From NCBI GenBank assembly GCA_030407315.1, contig JALQPE010001750.1, positions 1 through 64,000 of the forward strand: DNA of 64,000 nucleotides. Direction: 5' to 3'. Each line of letters begins with the position of its first letter. Position 1 is the first letter of the stretch. The notes under the pieces were generated by a model, which did no database searches, had not been told where the DNA came from, and worked only from the letters and a program-made list of their open reading frames with translations. This stretch comes from Asparagopsis taxiformis (lineage: Eukaryota > Rhodophyta > Florideophyceae > Bonnemaisoniales > Bonnemaisoniaceae). Positions 32,131-41,866 of this stretch are shown piece by piece. Both the position numbers and the translations under genes were made by a program.

Positions 32131-32826
32131 TCAGGGCCTTGCAGAGGGCGGAGCACCGCCCTGTAGCTTTGCAAGCCTTGCTTCAATGTCTCCATTAGCA
32201 GTTTGTTGCTGGACACCAGAGGCGAAATGAGGCTGACCAACGGGAGCACTGTACCCTTGGATTTTTCCCTTCACGTCAAGGTTATTCTCATCCGCAATGC
32301 GCTGCAACAAACCGTTGACTTGTCCTTGGGGCATTGAAGAGGACGTTGATTCGCCAATGGCACTGTCCATATATTTGGTCTGCAACTCTAGATTCTCCGA
32401 CTGCTCGATGAATTTCTCCATAGTGTAACTAATTTGCGAAACGTCCATACTGCCGAGTGCCTGATCCAAGTTGGATACGACGGCTGTCATACTTTCTGTA
32501 ACTTGAGCGCGAACCTGTTGCGCTTGCAGTTTAGCCGAGACAGCTTCCAACTGACTTTGAAGCTTGAGATAACCCATGGCTTCGTGCTGAACTCGGATTG
32601 CGTTCTCTGCGTGGATACGAGCGCCATCCATGTTGTTTTTCGCCATCGCATCCTTCGCTTTCTGCTCCTCAACGGCTATTTGCTTCTGGCTCTTTGCGGC
32701 TTGACGACCGATAGTTTTGGATGTGAAGCGCATTTTGAAAATGACCTCTTGCATGGAGGGTGGAGGTGGGGCCGCAGCGACGGGCGGGGGTGGTGGGGCA
32801 GGCTTTGTCTTGCTGAACAGACCCAT
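32131..32826 (-). CDS. CHMP1: ESCRT-III subunit CHMP1/Did2
   Basis: 231 residues from the ATG at 32826. After a Pro/Ala-rich N terminus (residues 8-24) comes the Snf7 core: a basic first helix (VIFKMRFTSKTIGRQAAKSQ) and ENAIRVQHEAMGYLKLQSQLEAVSAKLQ, the typical CHMP1 second helix. A turn (GSMDVSQISYTMEKFIEQ) follows. The last 15 residues (DIEARLAKLQG) form the MIT-interacting motif that recruits Vps4. CHMP1 remodels and severs membrane necks in endosomal sorting and cytokinesis, acting at the cytosolic face of endosomes. The Pro-rich insertion just after the start is unusual for the family. Confidence 0.92.
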   Translation of the reverse strand: MGLFSKTKPAPPPPPVAAAPPPPSMQEVIFKMRFTSKTIGRQAAKSQKQIAVEEQKAKDAMAKNNMDGARIHAENAIRVQHEAMGYLKLQSQLEAVSAKLQAQQVRAQVTESMTAVVSNLDQALGSMDVSQISYTMEKFIEQSENLELQTKYMDSAIGESTSSSMPQGQVNGLLQRIADENNLDVKGKIQGYSAPVGQPHFASGVQQQTANGDIEARLAKLQGGAPPSARP

Positions 32827-33303
32827 TGCTGTTTGTGAACGGCGTCGGGGGTTGGTGTGGATTGGGGCGGTGGATGCGGACGCTCAAGGTAAGACGCGCT
32901 GATTTCTTCCTCACGAAGATGTCCAATTTCTCTTGTTATACAAATACAGGTGGCAAAACTGAACAGCAGAGATTCGGTGCTAGTGGTGCTGTCAAGAAAA
33001 AGTTTTGAAAATTCAAGTCATTGCTGGCCAGTAAGAAAATTTTATATCTAAATCATTGCTGGAATTATGAGCTGCCAGTGAGCATACGCCACGTGGAAAA
33101 ATACTAATTGGTTGCTGCGAAGGCGATTGGCTAATTGTTTCAACACAAGTGTCTAGAACGAGCCAGCTTCCAGCGCCTTACATATGCATCGATGTACTTC
33201 TTGCTCGACGTAACTGTCTACTCTTCAACATTGTCATCGATAGGATCTGCGCCTAGTTTACAAAACTCCGAAAACTTTCGTCAGCAATATGCCTCAAACA
33301 GTG
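32827..33303. other. Intergenic stretch between CHMP1 and the GET3 gene
   Basis: 0.48 kb, no gene seen. The part near 32827-32900 is the CHMP1 leader; 33020-33060 is AT-rich. Both flanking genes are on the minus strand. Confidence 0.5.
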
Positions 33304-35601
33304 CTAGCGTTTGAACAATGAACTCGCCATTGCGCGCAAGCCGTAAATCCCTCGAACTTCCATGTCGAAGAATGGAACTTCTGTGACAGCGATATTCTTA
33401 TCAGCTCCAGCACCTTTCAAATCAGCCACACACTTCTCTTGACTTTCCACAATTCGTTCCACGAACCGGCCAGCAGACCCTTCAGGAATCACTTGATTAA
33501 TGATCAGATTCTGCACCTCAATACCATCTTTGCGAAGCGACTTCACTAGCCGCTCGCTCTCCACCATGGCCAGACCTGTCGGCACCGTCACAATGGCAAA
33601 TTGCGTCCTGGACTTGTCAGTCACCAGACGGCTCAATTCCTCCATATTTTCACGTAGTCTGCTCACACCTTGTGCGGCCTTATCAACCACGTCTGCAGAT
33701 TGCTTGCGTCCAAGAACATTCCGTAGTGTGTCAATTGCAGAATCTAATCGCTTCTTAAGTTTCATTAGTTTGCCAAGAAAATTGTCGAGGAATTCCGGGA
33801 AAGACAGCAGTCTCAACGTGTGCCCAGTTGGCGCTGTATCAATAACAACTCGGTCAAAGTCACCAAACTTGACTAAGTCCATCACTTGCGTCAAAGCAAC
33901 CAGCTCATCAATGCCAGGCGGTGCATTATCTAGCAAACCAGCAAATTCTTCTAAACCAAGCTTTCGTGCCATATCCACCCCGACGCCTCCTCTGCCTTCC
34001 GCGACAAATTCCTTTGCAAGTCTCTGAAACTCTTCAATAGCGCCTTCAGTGTCGATTTCCATCGCGAACAGTTCACCTTCCGGTATATCAATGGGAACTG
34101 CCATACCCCCTTCCAGTGGTACTTGTAATGCATCTGCAAGTGAATGCGCTGGGTCCGTAGATAATATAAGCGTCTTGTACCCCTCTGAGGCCAGCGTAAC
34201 TCCCAGTGAGGCACTTATACTCGTTTTTCCTACACCTCCTTTGCCACCGACGAAAACGAATTGGGATTCGTCACCGTTGGACACCCGCACAGCGTTGTCA
34301 AACAGCGAATTATAAGACTTTCTACGGTTTTCTCGAAATGCAATCTTGCCCAACGAAGCTAGGCCATACACTCCACGAACCTCTGTATCGAATCTTGGAA
34401 CTGTTGAAACAGACAGGCCATATTCATCAGCGATCTGCTCAGTGGCAAAGGAGATTTCTCGTGCTTGCCCCTTTCTAAGCTGTGTGAGGTAATGCTCAAC
34501 AGTTCGCTCGTCACCCTCTGGAAGAATCTGATTAATAATAGCATGGCGAACCCAAATCCCCTCATCCCACAATTTTTGAATGAGTCGCTTACTTTCCTCA
34601 ACAGCCAGCACAGTTGCTATAGTAACGACGACAAATTCAGTCCTTTGTGGATCACGGAACAAATCACTCAATTGAATCATTTTATCTCGATAGGCCGTCA
34701 CTTCGGCAGATGCAGTTTCCAGGGCGCTATTGACATCAACTTTCTTCCCTGTAAACATTTTGGCCACATTCCCGATCACACCTTGAGCGTTATTCAATTT
34801 TTTGCGCAACGCCAACGCCTGAGAGAGAAACTTGTCCAGGAAATCCGGAAAGGCTAACAAACGCAGAGTATGACCAGTTGGTGCAGTATCGATAATTACT
34901 CTGTCAAAGTTGATGTCCGGATTGTTGTTTTCAACAAGGTCCAACACGCTTACGAGGGCGATGAGCTCGTCGGCACCCGGTGGAATTGTCTCCAAAACCT
35001 CACTGAACTCTTGCAAACGCAGCTTACTCGCTACAGATCCCCATCCGGACGTCTTATCGTCCTGCTCTTCATCCGGAGATGTCGCGGGTGCGTTTAGCGA
35101 GGAGACCAGCTTCCGGAATTGCTCGACAGCCTCCCTTGTATCAGACTCAATCGCGTACAGCTCGAGATCAGGCTCAATCTTTCTCAGCTTTCCATCTGAC
35201 AAATCTACGCGAAGGGCATCACCAAGCGAATGAGCAGGGTCTGTTGAAATGACGAGGGTGACAAGCCCCTCATCAGCGCACTTAACGGCAACAGAAGCGG
35301 CGGTAGACGTCTTGCCTACGCCGCCTTTGCCACCGAAGAAGACGAATCGTCTTTTGTGCGGCTGCTGGATGAGATTGTCAAGTTGTTCGGCAGAGAAGGT
35401 TTCTTGCGTGGTACTTCCAACATTGGCGATAGCAACTAGCGGAAGATTGGCGGCGGCCGGTCGATAAGTTTTTCGGAGAAGGCGGGTGTGGGTACAGAAG
35501 GATATCGCGGTGGGAAGCGTACCATTGAAAGGGAGGAATGGGGTTGTTGGGACGAATGCTGCACGGCGTTTGGCGGGTATGGAAGGTAGTGACGAAGGCA
35601 T
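33304..35601 (-). CDS. Tandem GET3/ArsA-type ATPase with N-terminal transit peptide
   Basis: 765 residues from the ATG at 35601. The first 70 residues are basic, rich in Ser/Thr/Pro/Ala and lack acidic residues, like a plastid transit peptide. Two full ATPase units follow, each with the deviant Walker A GGKGGVGKT (residues about 90-98 and 452-460), the switch I word STDPAHSL and the switch II word DTAPTGHTLRLL. GET3/ArsA proteins are dimeric chaperones for tail-anchored membrane proteins, or metalloid-pump ATPases. The CxxC zinc pair of cytosolic GET3 is absent in both halves, as in the plastid/bacterial-type clade. The two halves are clearly diverged, so this is an old duplication. One chain could form an intramolecular dimer. 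Confidence 0.9.
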   Translation of the reverse strand: MPSSLPSIPAKRRAAFVPTTPFLPFNGTLPTAISFCTHTRLLRKTYRPAAANLPLVAIANVGSTTQETFSAEQLDNLIQQPHKRRFVFFGGKGGVGKTSTAASVAVKCADEGLVTLVISTDPAHSLGDALRVDLSDGKLRKIEPDLELYAIESDTREAVEQFRKLVSSLNAPATSPDEEQDDKTSGWGSVASKLRLQEFSEVLETIPPGADELIALVSVLDLVENNNPDINFDRVIIDTAPTGHTLRLLAFPDFLDKFLSQALALRKKLNNAQGVIGNVAKMFTGKKVDVNSALETASAEVTAYRDKMIQLSDLFRDPQRTEFVVVTIATVLAVEESKRLIQKLWDEGIWVRHAIINQILPEGDERTVEHYLTQLRKGQAREISFATEQIADEYGLSVSTVPRFDTEVRGVYGLASLGKIAFRENRRKSYNSLFDNAVRVSNGDESQFVFVGGKGGVGKTSISASLGVTLASEGYKTLILSTDPAHSLADALQVPLEGGMAVPIDIPEGELFAMEIDTEGAIEEFQRLAKEFVAEGRGGVGVDMARKLGLEEFAGLLDNAPPGIDELVALTQVMDLVKFGDFDRVVIDTAPTGHTLRLLSFPEFLDNFLGKLMKLKKRLDSAIDTLRNVLGRKQSADVVDKAAQGVSRLRENMEELSRLVTDKSRTQFAIVTVPTGLAMVESERLVKSLRKDGIEVQNLIINQVIPEGSAGRFVERIVESQEKCVADLKGAGADKNIAVTEVPFFDMEVRGIYGLRAMASSLFKR

Positions 35602-35951
35602 CACGGTCTGTTAGCTCTGGATTCTGCGAGTCGAAGAGTTGGATGCTGGAACGATGGGAGATACAATCATGTTGATCACTGCGGGTGCCAATTTTAGGAG
35701 CAGCTGCACGGTTCATCACAGCAATTGTTTCTAGTACCGTCTGGTATGCTGCAAGACTGTTGAGCTCCAAATCACCAACTTGATTTTTTGTGCATTTTTC
35801 TACCGGCAAAACGATCAATTGGGTGTTGCCAAACAAATTTGTACATTTACTGTAATGCGGTTGAGAACTTTACAGCAACCCTACTGATCGATGGTTCCTG
35901 TTCGCGCAAACCTTTGGTTCCTCAAGCGATCCTGTCTGTGAATCGCAGAAA
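35602..35951. other. Intergenic stretch between GET3 and L18 genes
   Basis: 0.35 kb between two minus-strand genes; it holds the GET3 leader. The frame upstream of the GET3 ATG gives no plausible N-terminal extension. Confidence 0.5.
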
Positions 35952-36422
35952 TTAGTTATCAGTGTCCGGCGCGGGAGGCATCTTGGGATGCGGAGGGGTC
36001 TTGGTCTGAATGCCACATTCTCTGACAGCATCAATGAATGCTTTGATCTTGCCGTGGTATCTCCCGGGACGTCTCCAGTAAACGAGTGAAATACCCTTTT
36101 CGTTCGCTCTGCTTCCAAATTTTTGTCCGATAACTCGTGCAGCAGCCACAGATCCAGTAGCATACGTTCCCTTCGGCGCATCAGGGCCCGCAATCTCGTT
36201 TCGAATTTGCTGCATGTTCAACGTCATCATGGCGTTAGTCAATAGCTAGGGTTGCTGAGCTTCGCAGTTTTGGCGCAGACTTACCGGCTCGTTGCTATGT
36301 GCTGCCAGGATCACACGCCCCCCATGCCGATCAAGCAATTGCGCATGCACATGGCGATTTGTGAGATTTAAAAGCAGCTCAAACGTGTTGGGTGGTACGC
36401 GTCTGACGCGTATACGGCCCAT
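35952..36422 (-). CDS. Bacterial-type (organellar) ribosomal protein L18 (uL18), one intron
   Basis: Exon 1 is 36422-36285 (46 codons from the ATG) and exon 2 is 36209-35952. They join in phase 0 to give 131 residues. Exon 1 supplies LLNLTNRHVHAQLLDRHGGRVILAAHSNE, the classic L18 start. Exon 2 supplies SVAAARVIGQKFGSRANEKGIS and YWRRPGRYHGKIKAFIDAVRECG, which match the conserved bacterial L18 C terminus that binds 5S rRNA. The compact form without a plastid transit peptide suggests the mitochondrial large subunit, though a plastid location is not excluded. It is divergent from the F-box gene. Unspliced, neither exon makes a complete protein. Confidence 0.88.
36210..36284 (-). other. 75-nt spliceosomal intron of the L18 gene
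   Basis: On the minus strand the donor is GTAAGT, the acceptor ATGCAG, and a strong branch site GACTAAC lies about 25 nt before the acceptor. It joins codons 46 and 47 without a phase change and reconstitutes the L18 family sequence. Confidence 0.88.
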
Positions 36423-36742
36423 TGTTTTGCACAGTGGATCTAATAGATTTCTCCTGTGCAAGATACGACGGCAAAAAAAATTGAGCCAAACGTGAGTAGA
36501 GCAGATCAACGAACCATCGGTCCGGCTGTCCAGCAAAACCAGTTGTTAGATATGGGATAATTTCCAGTTTTTAAGTGCATCCAGTTTCCCTAATCGGGCA
36601 CCAACAATCCTATTTCTGACCCGCACTCTTCTCGGTATCTGCACCTACCTAAGGTGTTCCAGTTTCAAGCTACCGTTCTAATCTCAATGCCGTGTCACCC
36701 ATACAACTCAACACCATGTAGTAAAGTATAAACGCAGTTCTG
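36423..36742. other. Divergent promoter region, L18 / F-box gene
   Basis: 320 bp between two divergently read start codons. AT-rich words such as tataaac (near 36728) are present, but no conserved element can be assigned. Confidence 0.5.
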
Positions 36743-38506
36743 ATGTCAGCTTCGAAGTGCTCTTTCTTCTTTGACATATCTTGTGCTACTCTCATTCCAA
36801 TCATGTATGCACCCAACTCCAAATCTGCGAACACGGTCTGCACGCTGAATCATCTCACTACAGACGTACTTTGTCAACTTGCTAATTGGCTCAGTCCGAA
36901 GGACCGTCTGAATTTCGCACTGTCGAGCAAACGTCTGTTTGCACAAATCTGGGGCAACGATGCCATAGAGTATCTTATAGCAACATACCCGTTCGAACGT
37001 CGCTTCCAGTTCCAGCTTGACATCATGCTACCTAATCCGTCCAGGCACAATCATGCCATCAATGGCAACCAAAGCATTAACGCAACATCGTCTCCAAGCG
37101 ACCGACTGGGCCGGCGAGAACTTGCTCATGCGTATCGAATCGTTCCAGATCGTGCAACACAGCAACACTTGAACGTTGCCATAAGTTTTGACGGAAAACT
37201 ACAGGCAGTGCTTCCATACGACAATAAGCTGCGTCTCATCAACATTCGCACTGGCCAAATAATTGCAATTCGAGACGTATCACCTATGGTGGAATTTGAC
37301 GTATGGGATATAACCAAGGGCCGTCGCGAGGGGCGTACACACGCGAGTGGAAATGTGTACCCGAATGCCACTGGCCTGGACGTTGAGGTAACACTCGAGT
37401 TTTCATTTGATGATAGCATGATATTGCTCTCGGGAAGAACTCGCGTTATTGTATATAATATTCGATCGGTTGGGAAGGCAGTCCAACTACAAGTCCATGC
37501 CCAACTGCGCATTGATGAAGCACTGCGGCAAATTACCGGACATGTAGACTACGCAAAGGGTGTCGGTGGTGCAGCAGCAATATCACCGGATGGACATACC
37601 GTTGCATGGGTTGTATTTAGCGGTAGACCGGCATCCGTCTATGTGTCATTTTGGGATATCCAGGGCGAAAGATGTCAATGTGTGAAGGAAGTAACCTACA
37701 TTCACCCGAGGAGGTGGTCAGCGCTTGGTTGGGCTAGAGTTACATACGCACCGAATGGGAGATATTGTATTCTGGCTGTCAATAGTGCGAAAAAGATGAT
37801 GCGGATGGAGCGAGTGGGAAATGAGTTCGTACGCAAGAAGCTATGCCAGTACACATTTGCTGTGTTTGATACTATGGGAGATGATATATATACCGCTACA
37901 AGACAACGAAGTGAATGGCTGGAGTTAAGTCATGATGTGTACGCGGCACAGTTTGGAAGTTCCATTGCAAGCATACTGGACGGCTTGCAGCTTCATGCAG
38001 GGACAGACCATATGTATAATCATGATGGGTGTGATCTGACCAGGCGACAGCAGTTGCGACTTGGAAGCATTGCGTTCAATTGCGTGCATAGTTGCCCGGC
38101 CGAAGCGACTTACAAGGCACTGTCATTCGGACAGCAGACGAGACATCCTTGGCTTGTGACCAAACAGCCTATGTTTTCCCTTCATTTGGATATGAGCGGC
38201 CGAAGGATTCATATTGCGAAATCGCCTCATGCAAATAGTATCGACGTGTTGGGCAGGAAGGAAGGCCCAAGCTTAGATGGGGTATGTGGCTTATTCGAGC
38301 CACAAGTGCATGAGGCGAACTCCAACAAAGTGAACTGTTCAAATATAAGGCGCAGAGCTTTCAAGCACATTCCTTGGCGGGCCAGTTTTGCGACAGTTAC
38401 CTCATTTTCGTCCAGTGGGCGGTGGTTGGTAGGGGCTTCGTTACTGGACGGAGACAAGTGTTGCATCAGTGTACGCAATTTGACAGACGGCGAGTATTTT
38501 CTGTAG
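36743..38506 (+). CDS. F-box protein with WD40-like repeats
   Basis: 587 residues from the first ATG; a second ATG at residue 21 is equally possible. The F-box-like motif is LNHLTTDVLCQLANWLSPKDRLNFALSSKRLFAQIW (about 36-71, here named by its ends L and W). It should bind Skp1 in an SCF ubiquitin ligase. Downstream segments such as LNVAISFDGKLQAVLPYDNKLRLI, AAISPDGHTVAWVV and YAPNGRYCILAVN have the strand-turn pattern of WD40 or beta-propeller blades, and may recognise substrate. The repeats are irregular and no blade ends in a clear WD. It is intron-free. Confidence 0.65.
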   Translation: MSASKCSFFFDISCATLIPIMYAPNSKSANTVCTLNHLTTDVLCQLANWLSPKDRLNFALSSKRLFAQIWGNDAIEYLIATYPFERRFQFQLDIMLPNPSRHNHAINGNQSINATSSPSDRLGRRELAHAYRIVPDRATQQHLNVAISFDGKLQAVLPYDNKLRLINIRTGQIIAIRDVSPMVEFDVWDITKGRREGRTHASGNVYPNATGLDVEVTLEFSFDDSMILLSGRTRVIVYNIRSVGKAVQLQVHAQLRIDEALRQITGHVDYAKGVGGAAAISPDGHTVAWVVFSGRPASVYVSFWDIQGERCQCVKEVTYIHPRRWSALGWARVTYAPNGRYCILAVNSAKKMMRMERVGNEFVRKKLCQYTFAVFDTMGDDIYTATRQRSEWLELSHDVYAAQFGSSIASILDGLQLHAGTDHMYNHDGCDLTRRQQLRLGSIAFNCVHSCPAEATYKALSFGQQTRHPWLVTKQPMFSLHLDMSGRRIHIAKSPHANSIDVLGRKEGPSLDGVCGLFEPQVHEANSNKVNCSNIRRRAFKHIPWRASFATVTSFSSSGRWLVGASLLDGDKCCISVRNLTDGEYFL

Positions 38507-39050
38507 CTCTGTTGTATTCATGAGTTAACGCTTGGCAATGCACCGAACGGGGGAGGGCCTATTCTTGTGGCCGGTAACTAGGGGTGATCCTAGTCCCGGA
38601 CTGGTTCAGAAATATCTCAAGTACATAGCATCGAACCGCAAAGCACGCTACGAGCCCCTGCCTGGACCACAACGGAGAAGGAATGAAGCCCTGTAGAACA
38701 ACCGGCACAATCCCCATCATATTGTTACGCGTGGACACGGACGAGGAGTAAAAAACGGTGTAAATGTAGGAATGTAGAACAGATGTAATTTACCAAGTCT
38801 AGCTTACCTACAGGTTATTCTATCACCGCTCAGAGCTGCATTAAACTCCCAGCGGTTGTACGTCTGGAACTTTCCAGGCGTCCATCTAACCCTAAATTAA
38901 AATTCTGGTAGAAATTACCTGTAGAATTTTTCTTGGAAAAGTCATTTCCACATGACCCCCCGACCAGACCGAGGCGCCGAGGAAGTCTAGTTTCGCAGGT
39001 TTGGAACTGCGCTCGGTATAAAAGCCGGCAGTTCCTCCGGGTGGGTCTAG
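38507..39050. other. Intergenic stretch left of the DNA transposon
   Basis: No gene. A well-formed TATA box (ggtataaaagcc near 39016-39027, plus strand) lies just left of the transposon insertion point. A G run GGGGGAGGG (38549-38557) precedes TGTGGCCGG, so an old LTR cut by the transposon is conceivable but unproven. Confidence 0.4.
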
Positions 39051-39072
39051 TGTCTATCGGACATTAAAATTT

Positions 39073-39106
39073 CCTCATATGAGGTCAACCCTGGCCTCAT
39101 ATGAGG
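39073..39106 (+). repeat. Subterminal palindrome pair, left end of the DNA transposon
   Basis: Two copies of the perfect 12-bp palindrome CCTCATATGAGG lie at 39073-39084 and 39095-39106, 22 bp apart, about two helical turns. The same pair is found at the right end. They are likely transposase-binding sites. Confidence 0.8.
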
Positions 39107-39228
39107 CAGAAAAAAAATCTACTAGAAATTATTAGAATTTAGCATTCCCTCTTTATATCGCTTTTATAAAACTTCTAACGCAAGCATTGCATTGTATAAA
39201 GCATTGCTTGCCTTTCGGACACATGTCC

Positions 39229-39297
39229 TCATATGGCTGAGTGGTTGGCACCTCTCGGGAAAGCCAGAGGGCGGAGGTTCGACTCCTCGCTGAGTTG
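39229..39297 (+). ncRNA. tRNA-like sequence with Pol III A and B boxes
   Basis: TGGCTGAGTGG (39236-39246) fits the A box of class II tRNAs, and GGTTCGACTCC fits the B box. A short stem CTCA/TGAG can close the ends. The anticodon arm does not give a 7-nt loop, the A-B spacing is too short for a Ser or Leu tRNA, and no acceptor stem of 7 bp forms. It is therefore a tRNA-derived or tRNA-like element inside the DNA transposon, perhaps still able to recruit Pol III. Confidence 0.5.
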
Positions 39298-39561
39298 CTT
39301 GGGCAGCTCGAAAATTCTCTTCGGAGAACTCGCCGATTCTTAGTTGCAACTTCTGCTTTAGGATGCTTACGCGCCCACTTGAACATGAGACAGTATAAGG
39401 TGACATTTCATAAAGGGGAATTCCGCCATAAGCAGAAGTTTACTGAGCAAGTCGAGAACGCCAGTCAGAATCGGAGGGGGCTAAAGGAGTATCTCATTTT
39501 TCTATTTTGGATATCAATGCGTGACTAAAGGGCGTTTAAAGCACCCATAGAGAGAGCATAC

Positions 39562-41751
39562 TTAGTAAAAAGGACCTTCGTAGGAAAGATCGTGACACAT
39601 CTCGACATGCTTTTTAAAGCAATCACGACCTGTCTGATGGTGACAGATAAAGACGTCCTTTCGGTATAGTCGTTTGCAAGTGGAGCATACGAACTTCGAC
39701 TTCTTCGTTCCCTTGCAAATATCGCAACGACCTTGATAGATAGCATTGCTATCCCTACCATTGGAAGTCCTGCGAGTGCGAGTAGTCGGCGTCAAATGAG
39801 TTCCAATGCCACTACCGCTCTCCATCTCTTCTACATCAGGTGCATCTGATTGTCGCTGACGTAATCCAATTGCATCCATGGAGTTGTCAATCAGTCCTTC
39901 AGCCAATTGGGTATAGAACTGATGAGGTGTCATCCTGCCCCTGTTGTGCATGGCTCCACAGTACAGCTTCCAGGCATCCACGACGCATATGGCCAAAAGT
40001 GACGTGTTGACACGTGCCGACCATTCTTTGACCTCAAATTTCTTCTCCAGCATAAGGTCATCTTGGCGACATCGGTTGTGACGGTCAACCTGCGAACACG
40101 TCGCATAATATGTTTCACATACTTGCGGGATCTGAATGTCAATTTCCTCCTTCCATGTCCTTCCATTCCTGCTTCGATAACGCTCTCGGAATATTGGCGT
40201 CCCAGGCTGAGTAGTACCGGCTGTACTAATAAAGTACCTTCTGTCACGGTCGATCCACATCACTGCCATCAGATCCGGACCATCTCTATCTTTAGCAACC
40301 ATAGACACGTGTTCACCCTTTCCAGTGACTTCCAAGTGGGACAAATGCTGGAGCGGGTATCCCTTTGTAGCATTCTTGACGACACCAGTGAAACGTAGCC
40401 CATGCTTGAAGAGTATTTCTGCCGTTTCAACAGAGGAAAAGTATGAATCGGCACACACGAGGCGATGAGTATAAAACCATGGTTCGACGAGCCTTAATGT
40501 GACGGCAGCACCATGCGTCGTTTCGGACTCGAATGCTTTTCCACGTGTCTCCTCAGCTGACATCACAACATCCATCCTGAGAATGATGCCACTATTGCCA
40601 CATGATGCAGTTTTCAGCTCACATCCATTCTCAGGCTTACGGTCCATCGCGACGTAATATGGGAGTCCGATGTCGATCCAGTCACCTCCCAGACCATACC
40701 ACCTTGACATACTCTCATCCACACATATAGAATCTGAAGGGAATACCTGAGAGCTTCTGTGGTCATTGATGGCGGTGATAAACTCAGATATGACACCCCA
40801 CCTGTCAGTTTCGTCACGAACCTTGGAGTATGTCACGTATTGCCTCAGCTCTTCAAACCGTTTGCGTGACATGATGTGCCCGAGCATTGGTGTGGGGATG
40901 TATTTAGTCCCGGATTGACTACTCCAGAGAGAGCGCCTACCACTGAACTCAAATCGTGACATGAGTACAATGACTCCAAAATACTTCAAAATCTCTCCCA
41001 GCGAGGTCGATTTGAGATTCCGCTTTTCCAGTTCGTAATTGGAGTATGACACGATAGTACTTAAAAATCCCATCGGAAACATCCACTGGAAATAGTCATA
41101 TGGTGTCATATCTGATGGACCGTGCCCCTCAGATATTATCTCATCCAATGGCCCAATCACCCTCCACGACCGATTGGGGCGCCAACCATTCATTTGCATA
41201 GATACATCAGATACAATCCATTCCACGTCATTGCATATGACAACCGGCTCATCGGTTGACCCAGTGTCACATGGCTGAGTATTAACACTCGTACTCAAGT
41301 CACGCTCTTGCGGCGTGACTGCATCTGATTTTTCGGCCTCATTCCCGTCACTCCCGGTGTCTTGAGCTTGATCTCCTCCTTCGGTCACATGGTCTTCTTC
41401 ATCACCTGCAGGTGCCTTCACACTGCAGAGACGCAGGGATGTCACCTTGTTACCATCGGCCAGCTCCCACTCAGCCTCGATAGATGTCATCATTCGCTTG
41501 TTGCCTCTCTCCTTAATGACTCGAATGACAGTTCCGGATATCATCTTTGTCTTCCATCCGGCGCCATACATCCTGCGACATTTGGAGATAGATGTCAGTT
41601 GTCTGGCAGGGGCGAGAACCCTGTTTCCGACAACTTGGCGACAATCAACTGGTTTCACCATTTTTTGTGATTTCAGGATCGAGATTGAGTTGACGTAGTT
41701 TTCTGATGGAAGGATTAAAATTTCAGCATTCACTCTGCCCTGCCATATCAT
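39562..41751 (-). CDS. PiggyBac-type transposase (DDE_Tnp_1_7)
   Basis: 729 residues from the ATG at 41751. An acidic spacer at 112-165 precedes the catalytic core (about 215-610). The three acidic residues expected are D345 (SICVDESMSRWYG), D435 (LVCADSYFSS) and D556 (SQVDRHNR), each in its family context. The C terminus carries a Cys/His-rich finger (CDICKGTKKSKFVCSTCKR and CHH...C; about 678-715), as in other piggyBac transposases, for end binding. It excises and reinserts the 2.8-kb element. No stop or frameshift is seen, so the copy may be active or recent. Confidence 0.9.
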   Translation of the reverse strand: MIWQGRVNAEILILPSENYVNSISILKSQKMVKPVDCRQVVGNRVLAPARQLTSISKCRRMYGAGWKTKMISGTVIRVIKERGNKRMMTSIEAEWELADGNKVTSLRLCSVKAPAGDEEDHVTEGGDQAQDTGSDGNEAEKSDAVTPQERDLSTSVNTQPCDTGSTDEPVVICNDVEWIVSDVSMQMNGWRPNRSWRVIGPLDEIISEGHGPSDMTPYDYFQWMFPMGFLSTIVSYSNYELEKRNLKSTSLGEILKYFGVIVLMSRFEFSGRRSLWSSQSGTKYIPTPMLGHIMSRKRFEELRQYVTYSKVRDETDRWGVISEFITAINDHRSSQVFPSDSICVDESMSRWYGLGGDWIDIGLPYYVAMDRKPENGCELKTASCGNSGIILRMDVVMSAEETRGKAFESETTHGAAVTLRLVEPWFYTHRLVCADSYFSSVETAEILFKHGLRFTGVVKNATKGYPLQHLSHLEVTGKGEHVSMVAKDRDGPDLMAVMWIDRDRRYFISTAGTTQPGTPIFRERYRSRNGRTWKEEIDIQIPQVCETYYATCSQVDRHNRCRQDDLMLEKKFEVKEWSARVNTSLLAICVVDAWKLYCGAMHNRGRMTPHQFYTQLAEGLIDNSMDAIGLRQRQSDAPDVEEMESGSGIGTHLTPTTRTRRTSNGRDSNAIYQGRCDICKGTKKSKFVCSTCKRLYRKDVFICHHQTGRDCFKKHVEMCHDLSYEGPFY

Positions 41752-41834
41752 TAATCTCGCCGGCGAGTCTTCTAGTGGTAAAATTGGAGCTATTCGTTTA
41801 TTTTTTCAATTTAAACTACAGTGGTAAAAAGTGG

Positions 41835-41866
41835 CCTCATATGAGGTCATTTGACCTCATATGAGG
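41835..41866 (+). repeat. Subterminal palindrome pair, right end of the DNA transposon
   Basis: CCTCATATGAGG occurs at 41835-41846 and 41855-41866, 20 bp apart, mirroring the left pair. Confidence 0.8.

Noticed and set aside
38566..39050. LTR split by the DNA transposon (38566-39046 plus 41889-42190).
   Set aside because: A G run, TG start and TATA box are suggestive, but no CA end with a primer-binding site or second copy was found.
39229..39297. Complete serine or leucine tRNA gene.
   Set aside because: A and B boxes are good, but there is no 7-bp acceptor stem, no 7-nt anticodon loop and the length is too short.
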